Shown piece by piece: positions 47,793 through 56,429 of a DNA stretch of 64,000 nt (position 1 is the stretch's first letter; each line of letters starts with the position of its first letter). The stretch is from Pseudomonas sp. N040. GTDB lineage: Bacteria; Pseudomonadota; Gammaproteobacteria; Pseudomonadales; Pseudomonadaceae. A program made the translations under genes and the position numbers. The notes below the pieces were generated by a model. It was not told the origin of the DNA and made no database searches. It saw only the letters and a program-made list of their open reading frames with translations. The DNA is taken from the NCBI RefSeq assembly GCF_015637705.1, contig NZ_JADOBE010000014.1, positions 1 to 64,000 of the forward strand. Direction: 5' to 3'.

Positions 47793-48328
47793 AGCTGTAC
47801 CCTACCCTGCTGGCCAGTGCCTTAAGCCTGCAATTGTCCACGGCCCTGGCGCATGGCGACGAAGACCATGGCGCGGTCCAGCCATTGCCCGCCAGCACGC
47901 AGCGCCTGCCCGCTGCCGAGGCCCACTCGCCGGACTTCGAGCTGTATGCGCAGCTGGAGGGCGACCGCTTGACCGTCTACCTGGATCGCTACAGCGATAA
48001 CCAGCCCATCGCCGGCGCCAGCATCGAAGTGGAAAGCGCGGACTTCAAAGCCCCCTTGCAGCCGCTGTCGGCAGGCACCTATCAAGCGCCGGCAGAGGCC
48101 TTGAATCATCCGGGCGAACATAACCTGCTGTTTACCGTATTGGCCGGGGAACAGTCCGACTTTCTCGATGCGGTACTGACGGTCAGTCCTGCTGCCGCTG
48201 CGGGTCCGTCGGCGCTTGCCCGGCCAGGCTGGTGGCTGGCGGCGGCGCTTGCCGTCCTGGCGGCAGCCGCCTGGCTGTTGCAGCGGCGCCGGCGCCCGGG
48301 CTCGATCAATCAGGGAGCCGCACGATGA
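47789..48328 (+). CDS. Periplasmic protein with C-terminal membrane anchor, metal-efflux operon
   Basis: 179 residues, overlapping both neighbours by ATGA. A signal peptide is followed by a His-rich start (AHGDEDHG), an Ig-like beta domain (about 48-135: LYAQLEGDRLTVYLDRYSDNQPIAGASIEVES...) and a C-terminal transmembrane helix plus Arg-rich tail (WWLAAALAVLAAAAWLLQRRRRP). The topology suggests a periplasmic metal-binding or pump-accessory domain anchored in the inner membrane. Proteins of this kind occur in CzcCBA/CusCBA operons between channel and adaptor, without proven role. Confidence 0.75.
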   Translation: MKLYPTLLASALSLQLSTALAHGDEDHGAVQPLPASTQRLPAAEAHSPDFELYAQLEGDRLTVYLDRYSDNQPIAGASIEVESADFKAPLQPLSAGTYQAPAEALNHPGEHNLLFTVLAGEQSDFLDAVLTVSPAAAAGPSALARPGWWLAAALAVLAAAAWLLQRRRRPGSINQGAAR

Positions 48329-49419
48329 ACACCACGCCGCTGTCTGTCGCTGTGTTGCTGCTGGCCATGGGCGCGACCCAGAGCCTGCCGGCCTGGGCCC
48401 ACGGCGATGAAGTCCACGCCGAAGCCGCTCCCGTCACCAGTACCGGCAATAACCCGCAGCGCCTGGCGGACGGTCGCGTGCTCTTGCCCAAGGAGGCCCA
48501 GCACCGCCTGGCGGTGCGTACCGTGCTGGCCAGGGAAACCAGCGTGGCCAAGTCGATTGAGCTGAACGGCCATGTGGTTATGGACCCCAATCGCGGTGGC
48601 CAGGTGCAAGCCAGCAGCGCCGGACGCATCAGTGCCCCCGCGCAGGGTTTGCCGGCGCTGGGCAGCCGGATCAGCAAAGGCCAGCTCCTCGCCTGGGTAA
48701 TACCCACCGTGAGTGCCTACGAACAGGCCCAGCAGCAAGCGGAACTGGCGCAGATTCGCAGCCAGCTGACCCTCGCGCAGCTAACCGTGCAACGCCTGTA
48801 CGCCTTGCGCAACTCGGTTCCCGGCAAAGAACTGCAAGCCGCCGAGGCGGAACTGGCGGCATTGCGCGGACGCAGTGCGGCCCTGGCCGCGGTCAGCCAG
48901 GGCGAGGCCCTGCGCGCGCCGGTCGCTGGCGTGCTGGCCGCCAGCAACGTGCTCAATGGCCAGGTGGTCGCGGCCAGCGATGTACTGTTTGTCATTGTCG
49001 ACCCCGAGGGCATGCAGATCGAAGCCCTGGCCTATGACCCGGCGCTGGTCGACAACCTGGCCGGCGCCTTCATGCAGGGCGTCAGCTTGCGTTACCTCGG
49101 CGGCGCCCTGGTGCTGCGCGATGGCGCCTTGCCCTTGCGCTTTGCCCCGACGCAGGCCATGCCGCTGGCTCTGGGGCAGACGGTCAAGCTGATTGCGCAG
49201 ACGCGCGAACAGATCAGCGGGGTGGTGCTGCCGGCCAGCAGCGTGGTGAAAAACAGCGCGAACGAGTCGGTGGTCTGGCTGCATGAGCAGGCGCTGGTGT
49301 TTCGCGCCGTGCCGGTGCAGCCCGTGGCACTCGATGGCAAGAACGTGCTGGTCACGCAGATCCGCCCGGGCAGCCGCGTGGTGACCGCGGCGGCCAGCCT
49401 GCTTAACCAGATCCGCTGA
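48325..49419 (+). CDS. RND periplasmic adaptor (CzcB/CusB-like)
   Basis: 364 residues; the ATG overlaps the previous stop. The signal peptide precedes a His/Glu-rich mature start (AHGDEVHAEAAP). An adaptor domain starts at SVAKSIELNGHVVMDPNRGGQVQASSAGRIS, followed by an alpha hairpin (YEQAQQQAELAQIRSQLTLAQL), the second lipoyl half, and a beta-barrel region with RFAPTQAMPLALGQTVKL. It bridges the HME pump to the outer-membrane factor. A hairpin repeat separates it from the pump gene. Confidence 0.88.
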   Translation: MNTTPLSVAVLLLAMGATQSLPAWAHGDEVHAEAAPVTSTGNNPQRLADGRVLLPKEAQHRLAVRTVLARETSVAKSIELNGHVVMDPNRGGQVQASSAGRISAPAQGLPALGSRISKGQLLAWVIPTVSAYEQAQQQAELAQIRSQLTLAQLTVQRLYALRNSVPGKELQAAEAELAALRGRSAALAAVSQGEALRAPVAGVLAASNVLNGQVVAASDVLFVIVDPEGMQIEALAYDPALVDNLAGAFMQGVSLRYLGGALVLRDGALPLRFAPTQAMPLALGQTVKLIAQTREQISGVVLPASSVVKNSANESVVWLHEQALVFRAVPVQPVALDGKNVLVTQIRPGSRVVTAAASLLNQIR

Positions 49420-49440
49420 GGAGACGCGGCGAGTCGATTT

Positions 49441-49505
49441 GCAGGGTGGGCTTCAGCCCGCCGCCGCACCGCTCGAGGGTATTGGTGGGCTAAAGCCCAG
49501 CCTGC
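49441..49505. repeat. Intergenic hairpin repeat, GTGGGCTTCAGCCC family (copy 3)
   Basis: Arms 49441-49462 and 49484-49505 are imperfect inverted copies of the family at 14572 and 34742. This copy sits inside an operon, between adaptor and pump genes, and could dampen pump expression. Confidence 0.85.
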
Positions 49506-49537
49506 GCCGACGCTGACTGCCGTAACGAGGAGACACA

Positions 49538-52500
49538 ATGTTTAGCTGGATCGTCAATACCAGTCTGCACAACCGGCTGTTTGTGCTGGCCTTTGCCGCG
49601 ATCACCCTGATCTATGGCGGGTTGACCGCGCAGCAGATGCCGGTGGACGTATTTCCTGACCTGAACAAGCCCACCGTGACCATCATGACCGAAGCCGGCG
49701 GCATGGCCCCGGAGGAAGTCGAGCAGCTGGTCAGCTTTCCGCTGGAAACCGCCTTGAACGGCATGCCCGGCGTTACCCGGGTGCGCTCGGTCTCGGGCAT
49801 CGGCCTATCGATTGTCTACGCCGAGTTCGAGTGGGGCACGGACATCTATCGCAATCGGCAACTGATCGCCGAGCGCCTGGCCGAAGTCCGCGAGCAACTC
49901 CCCGAGGGCGTCAAGCCGGTGATGGGGCCGATCTCCTCGGTCATGGGCGAGATCATGCTGATCGCCTTCCCGGCCGATCCCGGGCAGTCCAGCCCGATGG
50001 CGGTGCGCGAATACGTCGATTTCGTCCTGCGCCCGCGCCTGCTGTCGATTCCCGGTGTGGCCCAGGTCATCCCGATCGGCGGCGAGGTGCGGCAGTTCCG
50101 GGTCGAGCCCGACTCGGCGATGATGGCCCAACTGGGTGTCAGTTATGACGAGCTGGCCAGTGCGCTGAAGGGTTTTTCCAGCAACACCAGTGGCGGTTAC
50201 CTGGAGCAGAATGCCCGCGAATACCTGATCCGCAACATGGGCCATACCACCAAGCTGGCGGACATGCAGAACCTCGCGGTCAAGGTGGTCAATGGTCAGC
50301 CGATTCTGCTCAGGCAGGTAGCCGAGGTGAAATTTGCCGCGGCCTTCAAGCGCGGCGATGCGGGGTTTGCCGGCAAGCCGGCGGTGATCGTCAGCGTGCA
50401 GAAGCAACCCAACGCCGACTCGGTCAAACTCACCGGGCAGATCGAGGCGGCCCTGGCCAGCCTGGCCAAGGTGTTGCCGGCCGGGATCAGCCCGCCGCAG
50501 ATTTCCTTCCGCCAGGCCGACTTCATCGATGCCTCGATTGGCAACGTGCAGGAAGCCTTGCGCGATGGCGCCATCATGGTGGCGATCATCCTGCTGCTGT
50601 TCCTGATGAATGTACGCACCACGCTGATTTCTCTGACCGCCATTCCGCTGTCGCTGGCGATCACCTTCCTGGTGTTCAAGGCGCTGGGCCTGTCGGTCAA
50701 TGTGATGACCCTGGGCGGGCTGGCAATCGCCATTGGCGAGCTGGTGGACGATGCGCTGGTCTACGTCGAAAACGTGTTGCGCCGGCTCAAGGAAAAACGC
50801 CCCAGGAGTGTTGCCAGCACCCTCCAGGTCATCGCCGCCGCCTGCAACGAAGTGCGTTCCGGGGTGGTGGTGGCAACCCTGGTGGTGGTGCTGGTGTTCG
50901 TCCCGCTGTTTGCCTTGCCGGGCATCGAGGGGCGTTTGTTCGCGCCGCTGGGCGTGGCCTACATCACCTCCATTCTGGCCAGCCTGGCGGTGGCGCTGAC
51001 GGTGACGCCCGTGCTCTGCTACTTCCTGCTGCCGAAGATGAAGCAGATCGGCCATGGCGACTCGCCGCTGGTGGCCTGGCTCAAGCGCTGGGACCGGCGG
51101 CTCTTGCTGGCCTCGTTTGCGCATGCCAAGGCCGTCCTGGTTGGTGCCGTGCTGTTGCTGCTCGTTGCCCTGAGCAGCGTGCCGTATTTCCCCCGGGCCT
51201 TTCTGCCAGCGTTCAACGAGGGCACCCTGACCATCAGCCTGCTGCTCAATCCGGGCACCTCGCTGAGCGAGTCCAATCGCATTGGCAGCCTGGCGGAAAG
51301 CCTGATCCTGGAAGTGCCGGAGGTGAAGAGCGTAGGCCGCCGCACCGGTCGCGCCGAACTCGACGAACATGCCGAAGGCGTGCATTCCAGCGAAATCGAC
51401 GTGGACCTGCGCCGCTCCGAGCGCTCGCGTGAAGCGATCATGGCGGCGATTCGCCAGCGCCTGGCGCTGCTGCCGGCGACGGTCACGGTCGGCCAGCCGA
51501 TCTCGCACCGCCTGGACCATCTGCTGTCGGGCGTGCGCGCGCAGATCGCCTTGAAAATCTATGGCGACGACCTGGATACCTTGCGCGGCGAAGCGGCGGG
51601 TCTGAAGGAGCGCCTGGCGCAGATTCCCGGCCTGACCGACCTGCAAATCGAGAAGCAGGTGTTGATTCCGCAGATCAAGATCCGCCTCGACTATGACCGC
51701 GCCGCCCAGCTCGGCGTGGCGCCCGGCAGCCTGCTGCAGACCCTGGAGACCCTCACCGAGGGCGATAGCGTCACGCAGATCGTCGACAACAACAAACGCT
51801 TCAACCTGGTGGTGCGCCTGCCGGACTCGGCGCGCGATCCGCAGGGGCTGGGCAATATCCTGATCGATACGCCGCATGGCAAAGTGCCATTGTCGCAGGT
51901 CGCCAGCATCGAGGAGGCCGACGGCCCCAACCAGATCGGCCGCGAGAACAGCCGCCGGCGTATCGTGATCGCGGCCAACAGCGATGGCTCGGACATGGCC
52001 GCGATCATCGAGCAGATTCGCGCGGTGCTGGCGCAGCAGCCCATGCCCGAGGGCTACTTCGTCAGCCTGGAAGGACAGTTCCAGGCGCAGGAAGCGGCCA
52101 GTCGGCTGATCGCCGGGCTGTCGCTGGTCTCCCTGGCGCTGATCTTCATGGTGCTCTACAGCCGCTATAAATCGGCGGTCCTGGCGGCCATGATCATGGG
52201 CAATATCCCCATGGCGCTGATCGGCAGCGTGATCGCCATGTGGCTGGCGGGCATCTCGTTGTCGGTGGCCTCGCTGGTCGGCTTTATCACCCTCACCGGG
52301 ATCGCCACGCGCAATGGCATTCTCAAGGTCAGTCACTACATCAACCTGTGCAAGTTCGAGGGCGCCAGCTTCGGCCAGGAGCTGATCGTCCGCGGCTCGC
52401 TGGAGCGCCTGACCCCGGTGCTGATGACCGCCCTGACCGCCGCATTGGCCTTGCTGCCGCTGCTGTTTGCCGCCGACGCGGCGGGCAAGGAAATCCTGCA

Positions 52501-52639
52501 TCCGGTGGCGGTGGTCATTTTCGGCGGGTTGGTCAGCTCGACCCTGATGGACAGCCTGCTCACCCCCCTGATGTTCTGGCTGTTTGGCCAGAAACCCTTG
52601 CAGCGCCTGGTCGACGAGCACAGCCAGACGGTGCTTTAA
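49538..52639 (+). CDS. Heavy-metal efflux RND pump (HME family, CzcA/CusA-like)
   Basis: 1033 residues from ATG 49538 (GAGGAG upstream). RND layout with twelve transmembrane helices and two periplasmic loops. The helix-4 proton-relay signature is [15 protein letters not shown] with Asp404/Asp405, which differs from the DGAVV-type of CzcA (Zn/Co/Cd) and from the DAAIVMIEN-type of CusA (Cu/Ag). This resembles the less-studied HME3 group. The island around it is copper-like, so Cu/Ag is the first guess, but the metal cannot be set by sequence alone. It works with the preceding adaptor and channel. Confidence 0.9.
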   Translation: MFSWIVNTSLHNRLFVLAFAAITLIYGGLTAQQMPVDVFPDLNKPTVTIMTEAGGMAPEEVEQLVSFPLETALNGMPGVTRVRSVSGIGLSIVYAEFEWGTDIYRNRQLIAERLAEVREQLPEGVKPVMGPISSVMGEIMLIAFPADPGQSSPMAVREYVDFVLRPRLLSIPGVAQVIPIGGEVRQFRVEPDSAMMAQLGVSYDELASALKGFSSNTSGGYLEQNAREYLIRNMGHTTKLADMQNLAVKVVNGQPILLRQVAEVKFAAAFKRGDAGFAGKPAVIVSVQKQPNADSVKLTGQIEAALASLAKVLPAGISPPQISFRQADFIDASIGNVQEALRDGAIMVAIILLLFLMNVRTTLISLTAIPLSLAITFLVFKALGLSVNVMTLGGLAIAIGELVDDALVYVENVLRRLKEKRPRSVASTLQVIAAACNEVRSGVVVATLVVVLVFVPLFALPGIEGRLFAPLGVAYITSILASLAVALTVTPVLCYFLLPKMKQIGHGDSPLVAWLKRWDRRLLLASFAHAKAVLVGAVLLLLVALSSVPYFPRAFLPAFNEGTLTISLLLNPGTSLSESNRIGSLAESLILEVPEVKSVGRRTGRAELDEHAEGVHSSEIDVDLRRSERSREAIMAAIRQRLALLPATVTVGQPISHRLDHLLSGVRAQIALKIYGDDLDTLRGEAAGLKERLAQIPGLTDLQIEKQVLIPQIKIRLDYDRAAQLGVAPGSLLQTLETLTEGDSVTQIVDNNKRFNLVVRLPDSARDPQGLGNILIDTPHGKVPLSQVASIEEADGPNQIGRENSRRRIVIAANSDGSDMAAIIEQIRAVLAQQPMPEGYFVSLEGQFQAQEAASRLIAGLSLVSLALIFMVLYSRYKSAVLAAMIMGNIPMALIGSVIAMWLAGISLSVASLVGFITLTGIATRNGILKVSHYINLCKFEGASFGQELIVRGSLERLTPVLMTALTAALALLPLLFAADAAGKEILHPVAVVIFGGLVSSTLMDSLLTPLMFWLFGQKPLQRLVDEHSQTVL

Positions 52640-52668
52640 CCCATACGTGCAAACTGGAGAGGTACCCC

Positions 52669-53061
52669 ATGAAAAAGTCTGTTGTTACCCTGCTGCTCAG
52701 TACCGGCCTGATCCTCGCGGCCGGCTCGCCCCAGGCCCATGAGGATGCTCCGCAAGCGCCGATGCACAGTGGCGTGGTCAGCGAGGCAGCCTCCGGCACC
52801 AACGCCGAGCTGAGCCTGGAAGGCGGCATGCTGATGGTCTATCTGCGCACTCATGACGGTGCACCGATCGCCAGCCAGGACAGCACCGCTGAACTCACCC
52901 TGCTGAGCGCAGGCAAGAAACAGGTCGTGGCACTGCTGCCGTCGGGCGATAACTCGCTGATGGCACAAGGTTCCTATCAGGCGGGGCCGGGTAGCAAGGC
53001 GGTGCTCAAACTGAGCTTGCCAGGCAAGTCCACCGAGCAGTTTCGCTTCGAGCTGAAGTAA
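52669..53061 (+). CDS. Small periplasmic protein of the metal-efflux operon
   Basis: 130 residues from ATG 52669 with GGAGAGG upstream, 29 bp after the pump gene. A signal peptide ends near PQAHEDAPQ and leaves a His-containing mature start. The remainder is a single predicted beta-sandwich (ELSLEGGMLMVYLRTHDGAPIASQDSTAELTLLSAGKKQVVALLPSGD...). Its layout resembles the soluble part of the 179-residue protein at 47789, so both may be related metal-binding or pump-accessory domains. The family is not recognised with certainty. Confidence 0.75.
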   Translation: MKKSVVTLLLSTGLILAAGSPQAHEDAPQAPMHSGVVSEAASGTNAELSLEGGMLMVYLRTHDGAPIASQDSTAELTLLSAGKKQVVALLPSGDNSLMAQGSYQAGPGSKAVLKLSLPGKSTEQFRFELK

Positions 53062-53095
53062 TCCCCCGAGTACTTATGCGTCAGGGAGAACAGCA

Positions 53096-54118
53096 ATGCG
53101 CAAGGTCAGACTGTTATTGGCTTGCAGCCTTATGTGGATGCTCAACCAGGCCGTTGCGGCACCCGTCGGCACGGTCTACACCGCGAATGAGCGCGATGCG
53201 TCAATCAGCCAGGTCAGACTCGCCAGTGGCGAGGTCCGGACTTTCCCCCTGCAGATTGCCCCGCATAACGTGCAGGTATCGGCCGATGGGCGCTGGTTGT
53301 TCGCTGTGGGTATGCCGACTCACGCGGAGCACCAAGGCACAGCGATGAATGGCATGGGCGAGATGAGTACGGGGCAGCTGTTGGTGTTCCGCACCGCCGC
53401 GCTGGACAAACCCGCCTTCAGCTTGCCCGCAGGCGAGCACCCGGCGCATGTGGTCGCCGATTCGAGTGGGCAGCGCGCCTTCGTCAGCGACTCCGCCGCC
53501 AACCTGGTGCGGGTGTTCGATCTGCAGCAACGCCGCCAGATCGGCACCGTGCAGACGGGTCGCTTCCCCCATGGCTTGCGCCTCAGTCCCGACGGCCAGA
53601 CCTTGTATGTCGCCAATATGCGTGGTGGCAGTGTCTCGGTGATCGACACCGCCACGTTGCAGGAAACCGCGCAAATTGCCGTGGGCCAGGCGCCGGTTCA
53701 GGTCGGTTTTGCTGCCGACGGACGTCAGGCCTATGTCTCGCTCAGTGCCGAGAACCAGCTCGGCATCATCGACACCGCGACCCAGCAGTTGCGCGCCAAG
53801 GTCACTGTCGGCAGGACGCCGATCCAGATGATGGCCAGCGCCGATGGCCGTCAGGTCTTCGTGGCGAATCAGGGCAGCAGTGCCGATCCGGATGAGCGGG
53901 TTTCGGTAGTCGATCCAGCCAACGGCAAGCTGGTTGCCAGTGTGGTCACCGGCAAGGGCGCCCATGGCGTGGCCATCAGCAGCGACAGCGCGTATGTGTT
54001 TGTCAGCAACATCGAGGCGGGCACTGTCTCGGTGATCGATACCGTCAGCCGCACAGTCGTTGCCACCCACAAAGTGGGCGCTGGCCCGAATGGCATCAGC
54101 TACCAGGCACCCGAGTGA
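53096..54118 (+). CDS. Periplasmic YVTN-type beta-propeller protein
   Basis: 340 residues, GGGAG before the ATG. A signal peptide (ending AVAAPVG) is followed by repeated blades with the YVTN pattern (GTVYTANERDASISQVRL; ADGRQAYVSLSAENQLGIIDTATQQ; GRTPIQMMASADGRQVFVANQG; SSDSAYVFVSNIEAGTVSVIDT), consistent with a seven-bladed propeller. Between blades 1 and 2 is a Met-containing insert (MPTHAEHQGTAMNGMGEMS) that could bind Cu(I). Role unknown; it is 34 bp after the small periplasmic protein and likely co-transcribed. Confidence 0.82.
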   Translation: MRKVRLLLACSLMWMLNQAVAAPVGTVYTANERDASISQVRLASGEVRTFPLQIAPHNVQVSADGRWLFAVGMPTHAEHQGTAMNGMGEMSTGQLLVFRTAALDKPAFSLPAGEHPAHVVADSSGQRAFVSDSAANLVRVFDLQQRRQIGTVQTGRFPHGLRLSPDGQTLYVANMRGGSVSVIDTATLQETAQIAVGQAPVQVGFAADGRQAYVSLSAENQLGIIDTATQQLRAKVTVGRTPIQMMASADGRQVFVANQGSSADPDERVSVVDPANGKLVASVVTGKGAHGVAISSDSAYVFVSNIEAGTVSVIDTVSRTVVATHKVGAGPNGISYQAPE

Positions 54119-54138
54119 GCGGCGCGCAGTCTGCTGGC

Positions 54139-54152
54139 TTGATTGAGGTCAA
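54139..54152 (+). promoter_or_regulatory. Putative Anr/FNR-type box with class II spacing
   Basis: TTGAT-TGAG-GTCAA lies 64 bp before the start codon at 54217. A -10-like TACACT at 54174-54179 would place a transcription start near 54187, 41.5 bp after the box centre. That is the class II arrangement for FNR/Anr activation. Confidence 0.6.
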
Positions 54153-54216
54153 TTCAGCCCCGGTATAACTGTCTACACTGATTCCAGTAGGGCTTAATCG
54201 GCCTATGGAGTGCGTC

Positions 54217-54606
54217 ATGTTCTGGTTCCGGCAGCATCACCGTAAGCTGTTGCGCCTGACCCTCGCGGTGTGGGGGTTGGCGTTACTGCTGGTGGCGTTT
54301 CAGGGCTGCCTGGTGCGCCCAGAGCATAATCTGTCTGTCACGCACACTGCGCTCTCTGTGACGCAGGTGGCGGATGATCATGCTTTGCACGCCAGTGGTT
54401 GCCTGCAGCATTGCGAGGCGACGGCCAGCGCGATCAATCCGGCTTCACAGCACCCGATGCTGGATCTGGTCAGTTGGGCAATCCTCTGGCTGCCAGCACT
54501 GCTGCTTAACCCAAGCGACCTGTCCAGGTTTGCCTTTCTTGCACTGCGCCGCCCCGTACCTTCGGCGCCGCCAGCCCGCCTGCTGTTCGTCCGCTTCAAC
54601 GATTAA
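54217..54606 (+). CDS. Small membrane protein, unknown function
   Basis: 129 residues from ATG 54217 (GGAG six bases upstream); an earlier ATG at 54205 lacks such a site. Membrane helices at about 10-32 and near 85-105 enclose a periplasmic loop with His/Cys residues (HALHASGCLQHC), a possible metal site. The C-terminus is Arg/Pro-rich. I do not recognise the family. It follows an Anr-like promoter within the metal island and precedes the Met-rich protein by 102 bp. Confidence 0.6.
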   Translation: MFWFRQHHRKLLRLTLAVWGLALLLVAFQGCLVRPEHNLSVTHTALSVTQVADDHALHASGCLQHCEATASAINPASQHPMLDLVSWAILWLPALLLNPSDLSRFAFLALRRPVPSAPPARLLFVRFND

Positions 54607-54708
54607 TTAGCGATTTCAGGGCGTCCGCTCGCCGGACGTTCTGTTTTGCTGTGCCAATTCGGCGCGGCCCGGTAGTCCCTGTCTTTTCTTTACCACTTGG
54701 AGTTCAAC

Positions 54709-55134
54709 ATGAACGCACCACTGAAATTGATCCTTGCCGCCATTTTATCCAGCAGCGCACTCATGGCCACGGCCGAGGATGCACATCACCCGGCTGACGT
54801 GCCGGCCGGCACAAGCACCTCCAGTGCAGCAGTGCCGCCACCCATGAATCAAGCAATGACCGAACAGATGCAGAAAATGCAGGCCGCGCATGACAAAGCC
54901 GCTGCCGCAACAACCCCTGCCGAACGGCAAGCCGCCATGCAGGAAGGCATGCAAGCGATGAAGGAAGGCCTGACCATGATGAGTCAGGAGCCGGGCGCGA
55001 TGGGCTGTATGGGCTCAGGCATGGGTATGTCTGGTGCCAAGGGCGGCATGGGCATGGGCAACGGCATGATGGACATGATGATGCAGATGATGGATCAGCA
55101 GTCGTCGATGATGAACATGCCCATGCAGAAGTGA
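54709..55134 (+). CDS. Methionine-rich periplasmic metal-binding protein
   Basis: 141 residues from ATG 54709 with GGAG upstream. A signal peptide is followed by His pairs (EDAHHPAD) and a Gln/Ala helix. The C-terminal half is very Met-rich (GMGSGM, GGMGMGNGMMDMMMQMMDQQ and similar). Clusters of MxM/MxxM bind Cu(I) or Ag(I) in CopC/CusF/CopM-type proteins. The likely role is periplasmic copper/silver buffering next to the pumps. The Met-rich tail may have arisen by short-repeat expansion. Confidence 0.82.
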   Translation: MNAPLKLILAAILSSSALMATAEDAHHPADVPAGTSTSSAAVPPPMNQAMTEQMQKMQAAHDKAAAATTPAERQAAMQEGMQAMKEGLTMMSQEPGAMGCMGSGMGMSGAKGGMGMGNGMMDMMMQMMDQQSSMMNMPMQK

Positions 55135-55222
55135 GCTAGCGGCAAGGTTGCTGGGTATTTTCACCGGGTAGCACCCCCACGCGGGCGTGGGGGTGGCGCT
55201 CCGGCAGCACATGGAGGCAGAC

Positions 55223-55465
55223 ATGACGCCTGTACCACCCGCGAACAGCATGAGGCACCTCTGGGTGTTCTGGGGCTTTGTCGCCATCGCCGGGTTCTTC
55301 CTGCTCACCGAGCATACCGCCCACCTGTTGGGCGTCTTGCCTTACCTGCTGCTGGCGGCCTGCCCGCTGATGCATGTGTTTATGCACCACGGCCACGCTG
55401 GCCATCGACGTGGGCATGGGCATGCGCAGCCACCACCGAACACGGACGAGGAGGATACGCCATGA
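55223..55465 (+). CDS. DUF2933 small membrane protein
   Basis: 80 residues from ATG 55223 (GGAGG six bases upstream); an in-frame GTG further upstream is less likely. A tandem hydrophobic helix pair ([44 protein letters not shown]) leads into a His-rich tail. This matches DUF2933 proteins found beside Cu/Ag ATPases and methyltransferase-like genes. The His tail may bind metal. Its stop overlaps the next start. Confidence 0.8.
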   Translation: MTPVPPANSMRHLWVFWGFVAIAGFFLLTEHTAHLLGVLPYLLLAACPLMHVFMHHGHAGHRRGHGHAQPPPNTDEEDTP

Positions 55466-56145
55466 ACCATGCCGAAGCGGCCTACGGCCTGTGGGCGCTG
55501 GTCATCATCAACTCGCTGGTGTTCAGCCTGTTTGCCTTCAGCTTCACCCGGCCGAGGACGCGCCGCGACTGGCGCTCCTTCGGCATGTTCTCGGCCTTCC
55601 TGGTGGCGCTGTTTACCGAGATGTACGGCTTTCCGCTGACCATCTACCTGCTGATGCCCTGGCTTGGCCAGCGCTTTCCCGGCATCGACTTCCTCTCGCA
55701 CGACGCCGGCCATCTGCTCGAAGTACTGTTTGGCTGGCAGGTCAATCCGCACTGGGGGCCCTTCCACCTGCTCAGCAACCTGTTGATCCTCGCCGGTTTC
55801 TGGCTGCTGTCGAGCGCCTGGCGCGTGCTCTACCAGGCGCAGAGCAGTGGCCAACTGGCGCTGAGCGGTCCCTATGCGCGGATCCGCCACCCCCAGTACG
55901 CGGGCTTCGTGCTGATCATGTTCGGCTTTCTGTTGCAGTGGCCAACGCTGATCACCCTGCTGATGTTCCCGATCCTGCTCGTGATGTACGCCAAACTGGC
56001 CAGGCGGGAGGAACAGGAGATGCTCGCGCACTTCGGTGATGCCTACCGCGCCTACCGCGAACGCACTCCGGCGTTCCTGCCCTGGCCAACGACCCGCCCC
56101 AGCACCGCCGCTGGCGGCCCTCCGCATTCGAGGAAACAAGCATGA
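55462..56145 (+). CDS. Isoprenylcysteine carboxyl methyltransferase-family membrane protein
   Basis: 227 residues; ATG overlaps the DUF2933 stop. Five or more transmembrane segments. The C-terminal ICMT/PEMT signature is [27 protein letters not shown], followed by [27 protein letters not shown]. That signature binds S-adenosylmethionine in this family. Bacterial members in metal-resistance clusters have no proven substrate. Tight coupling with DUF2933 and the next small gene suggests one functional set. Confidence 0.85.
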   Translation: MNHAEAAYGLWALVIINSLVFSLFAFSFTRPRTRRDWRSFGMFSAFLVALFTEMYGFPLTIYLLMPWLGQRFPGIDFLSHDAGHLLEVLFGWQVNPHWGPFHLLSNLLILAGFWLLSSAWRVLYQAQSSGQLALSGPYARIRHPQYAGFVLIMFGFLLQWPTLITLLMFPILLVMYAKLARREEQEMLAHFGDAYRAYRERTPAFLPWPTTRPSTAAGGPPHSRKQA

Positions 56146-56414
56146 ACGCTCCCTGGAAAACCGGACTCACCCTGGCCCTGACCATGGCCATTTCCTACTC
56201 GGTCTGCGCCCTGCTCTATGCACTGTGGCCGACGCAAGGCATCGCCTTCCTCAATGCCTTGTTCCATGGCCTCGACTTCGGCCGCCTGCAGGCGCCGCAA
56301 GCCTACGGCGTGGCGACTTTCGTCGGACCGCTACTGGTCCTGAGTGGTTGGGGCGCGCTGGTCGGCACCCTGTTCGCCTGGCTGCATTGCAGGCTCCACG
56401 GTAATGCGCAGTAG
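56142..56414 (+). CDS. Small two-helix membrane protein (DUF5676-like)
   Basis: 90 residues, overlapping the methyltransferase-like gene by ATGA. Hydrophobic stretches at about 10-30 and 58-80 ([59 protein letters not shown]). This is the usual DUF5676 pattern seen in copper/silver clusters. Function unknown. Confidence 0.72.
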   Translation: MNAPWKTGLTLALTMAISYSVCALLYALWPTQGIAFLNALFHGLDFGRLQAPQAYGVATFVGPLLVLSGWGALVGTLFAWLHCRLHGNAQ

Positions 56415-56429
56415 GTCTAGGAGGCCACA

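Noticed and set aside
49805..52621. 938-codon open frame on the minus strand
   Set aside because: Antisense shadow of the HME pump gene, rich in Gln, His and Arg without domain structure.
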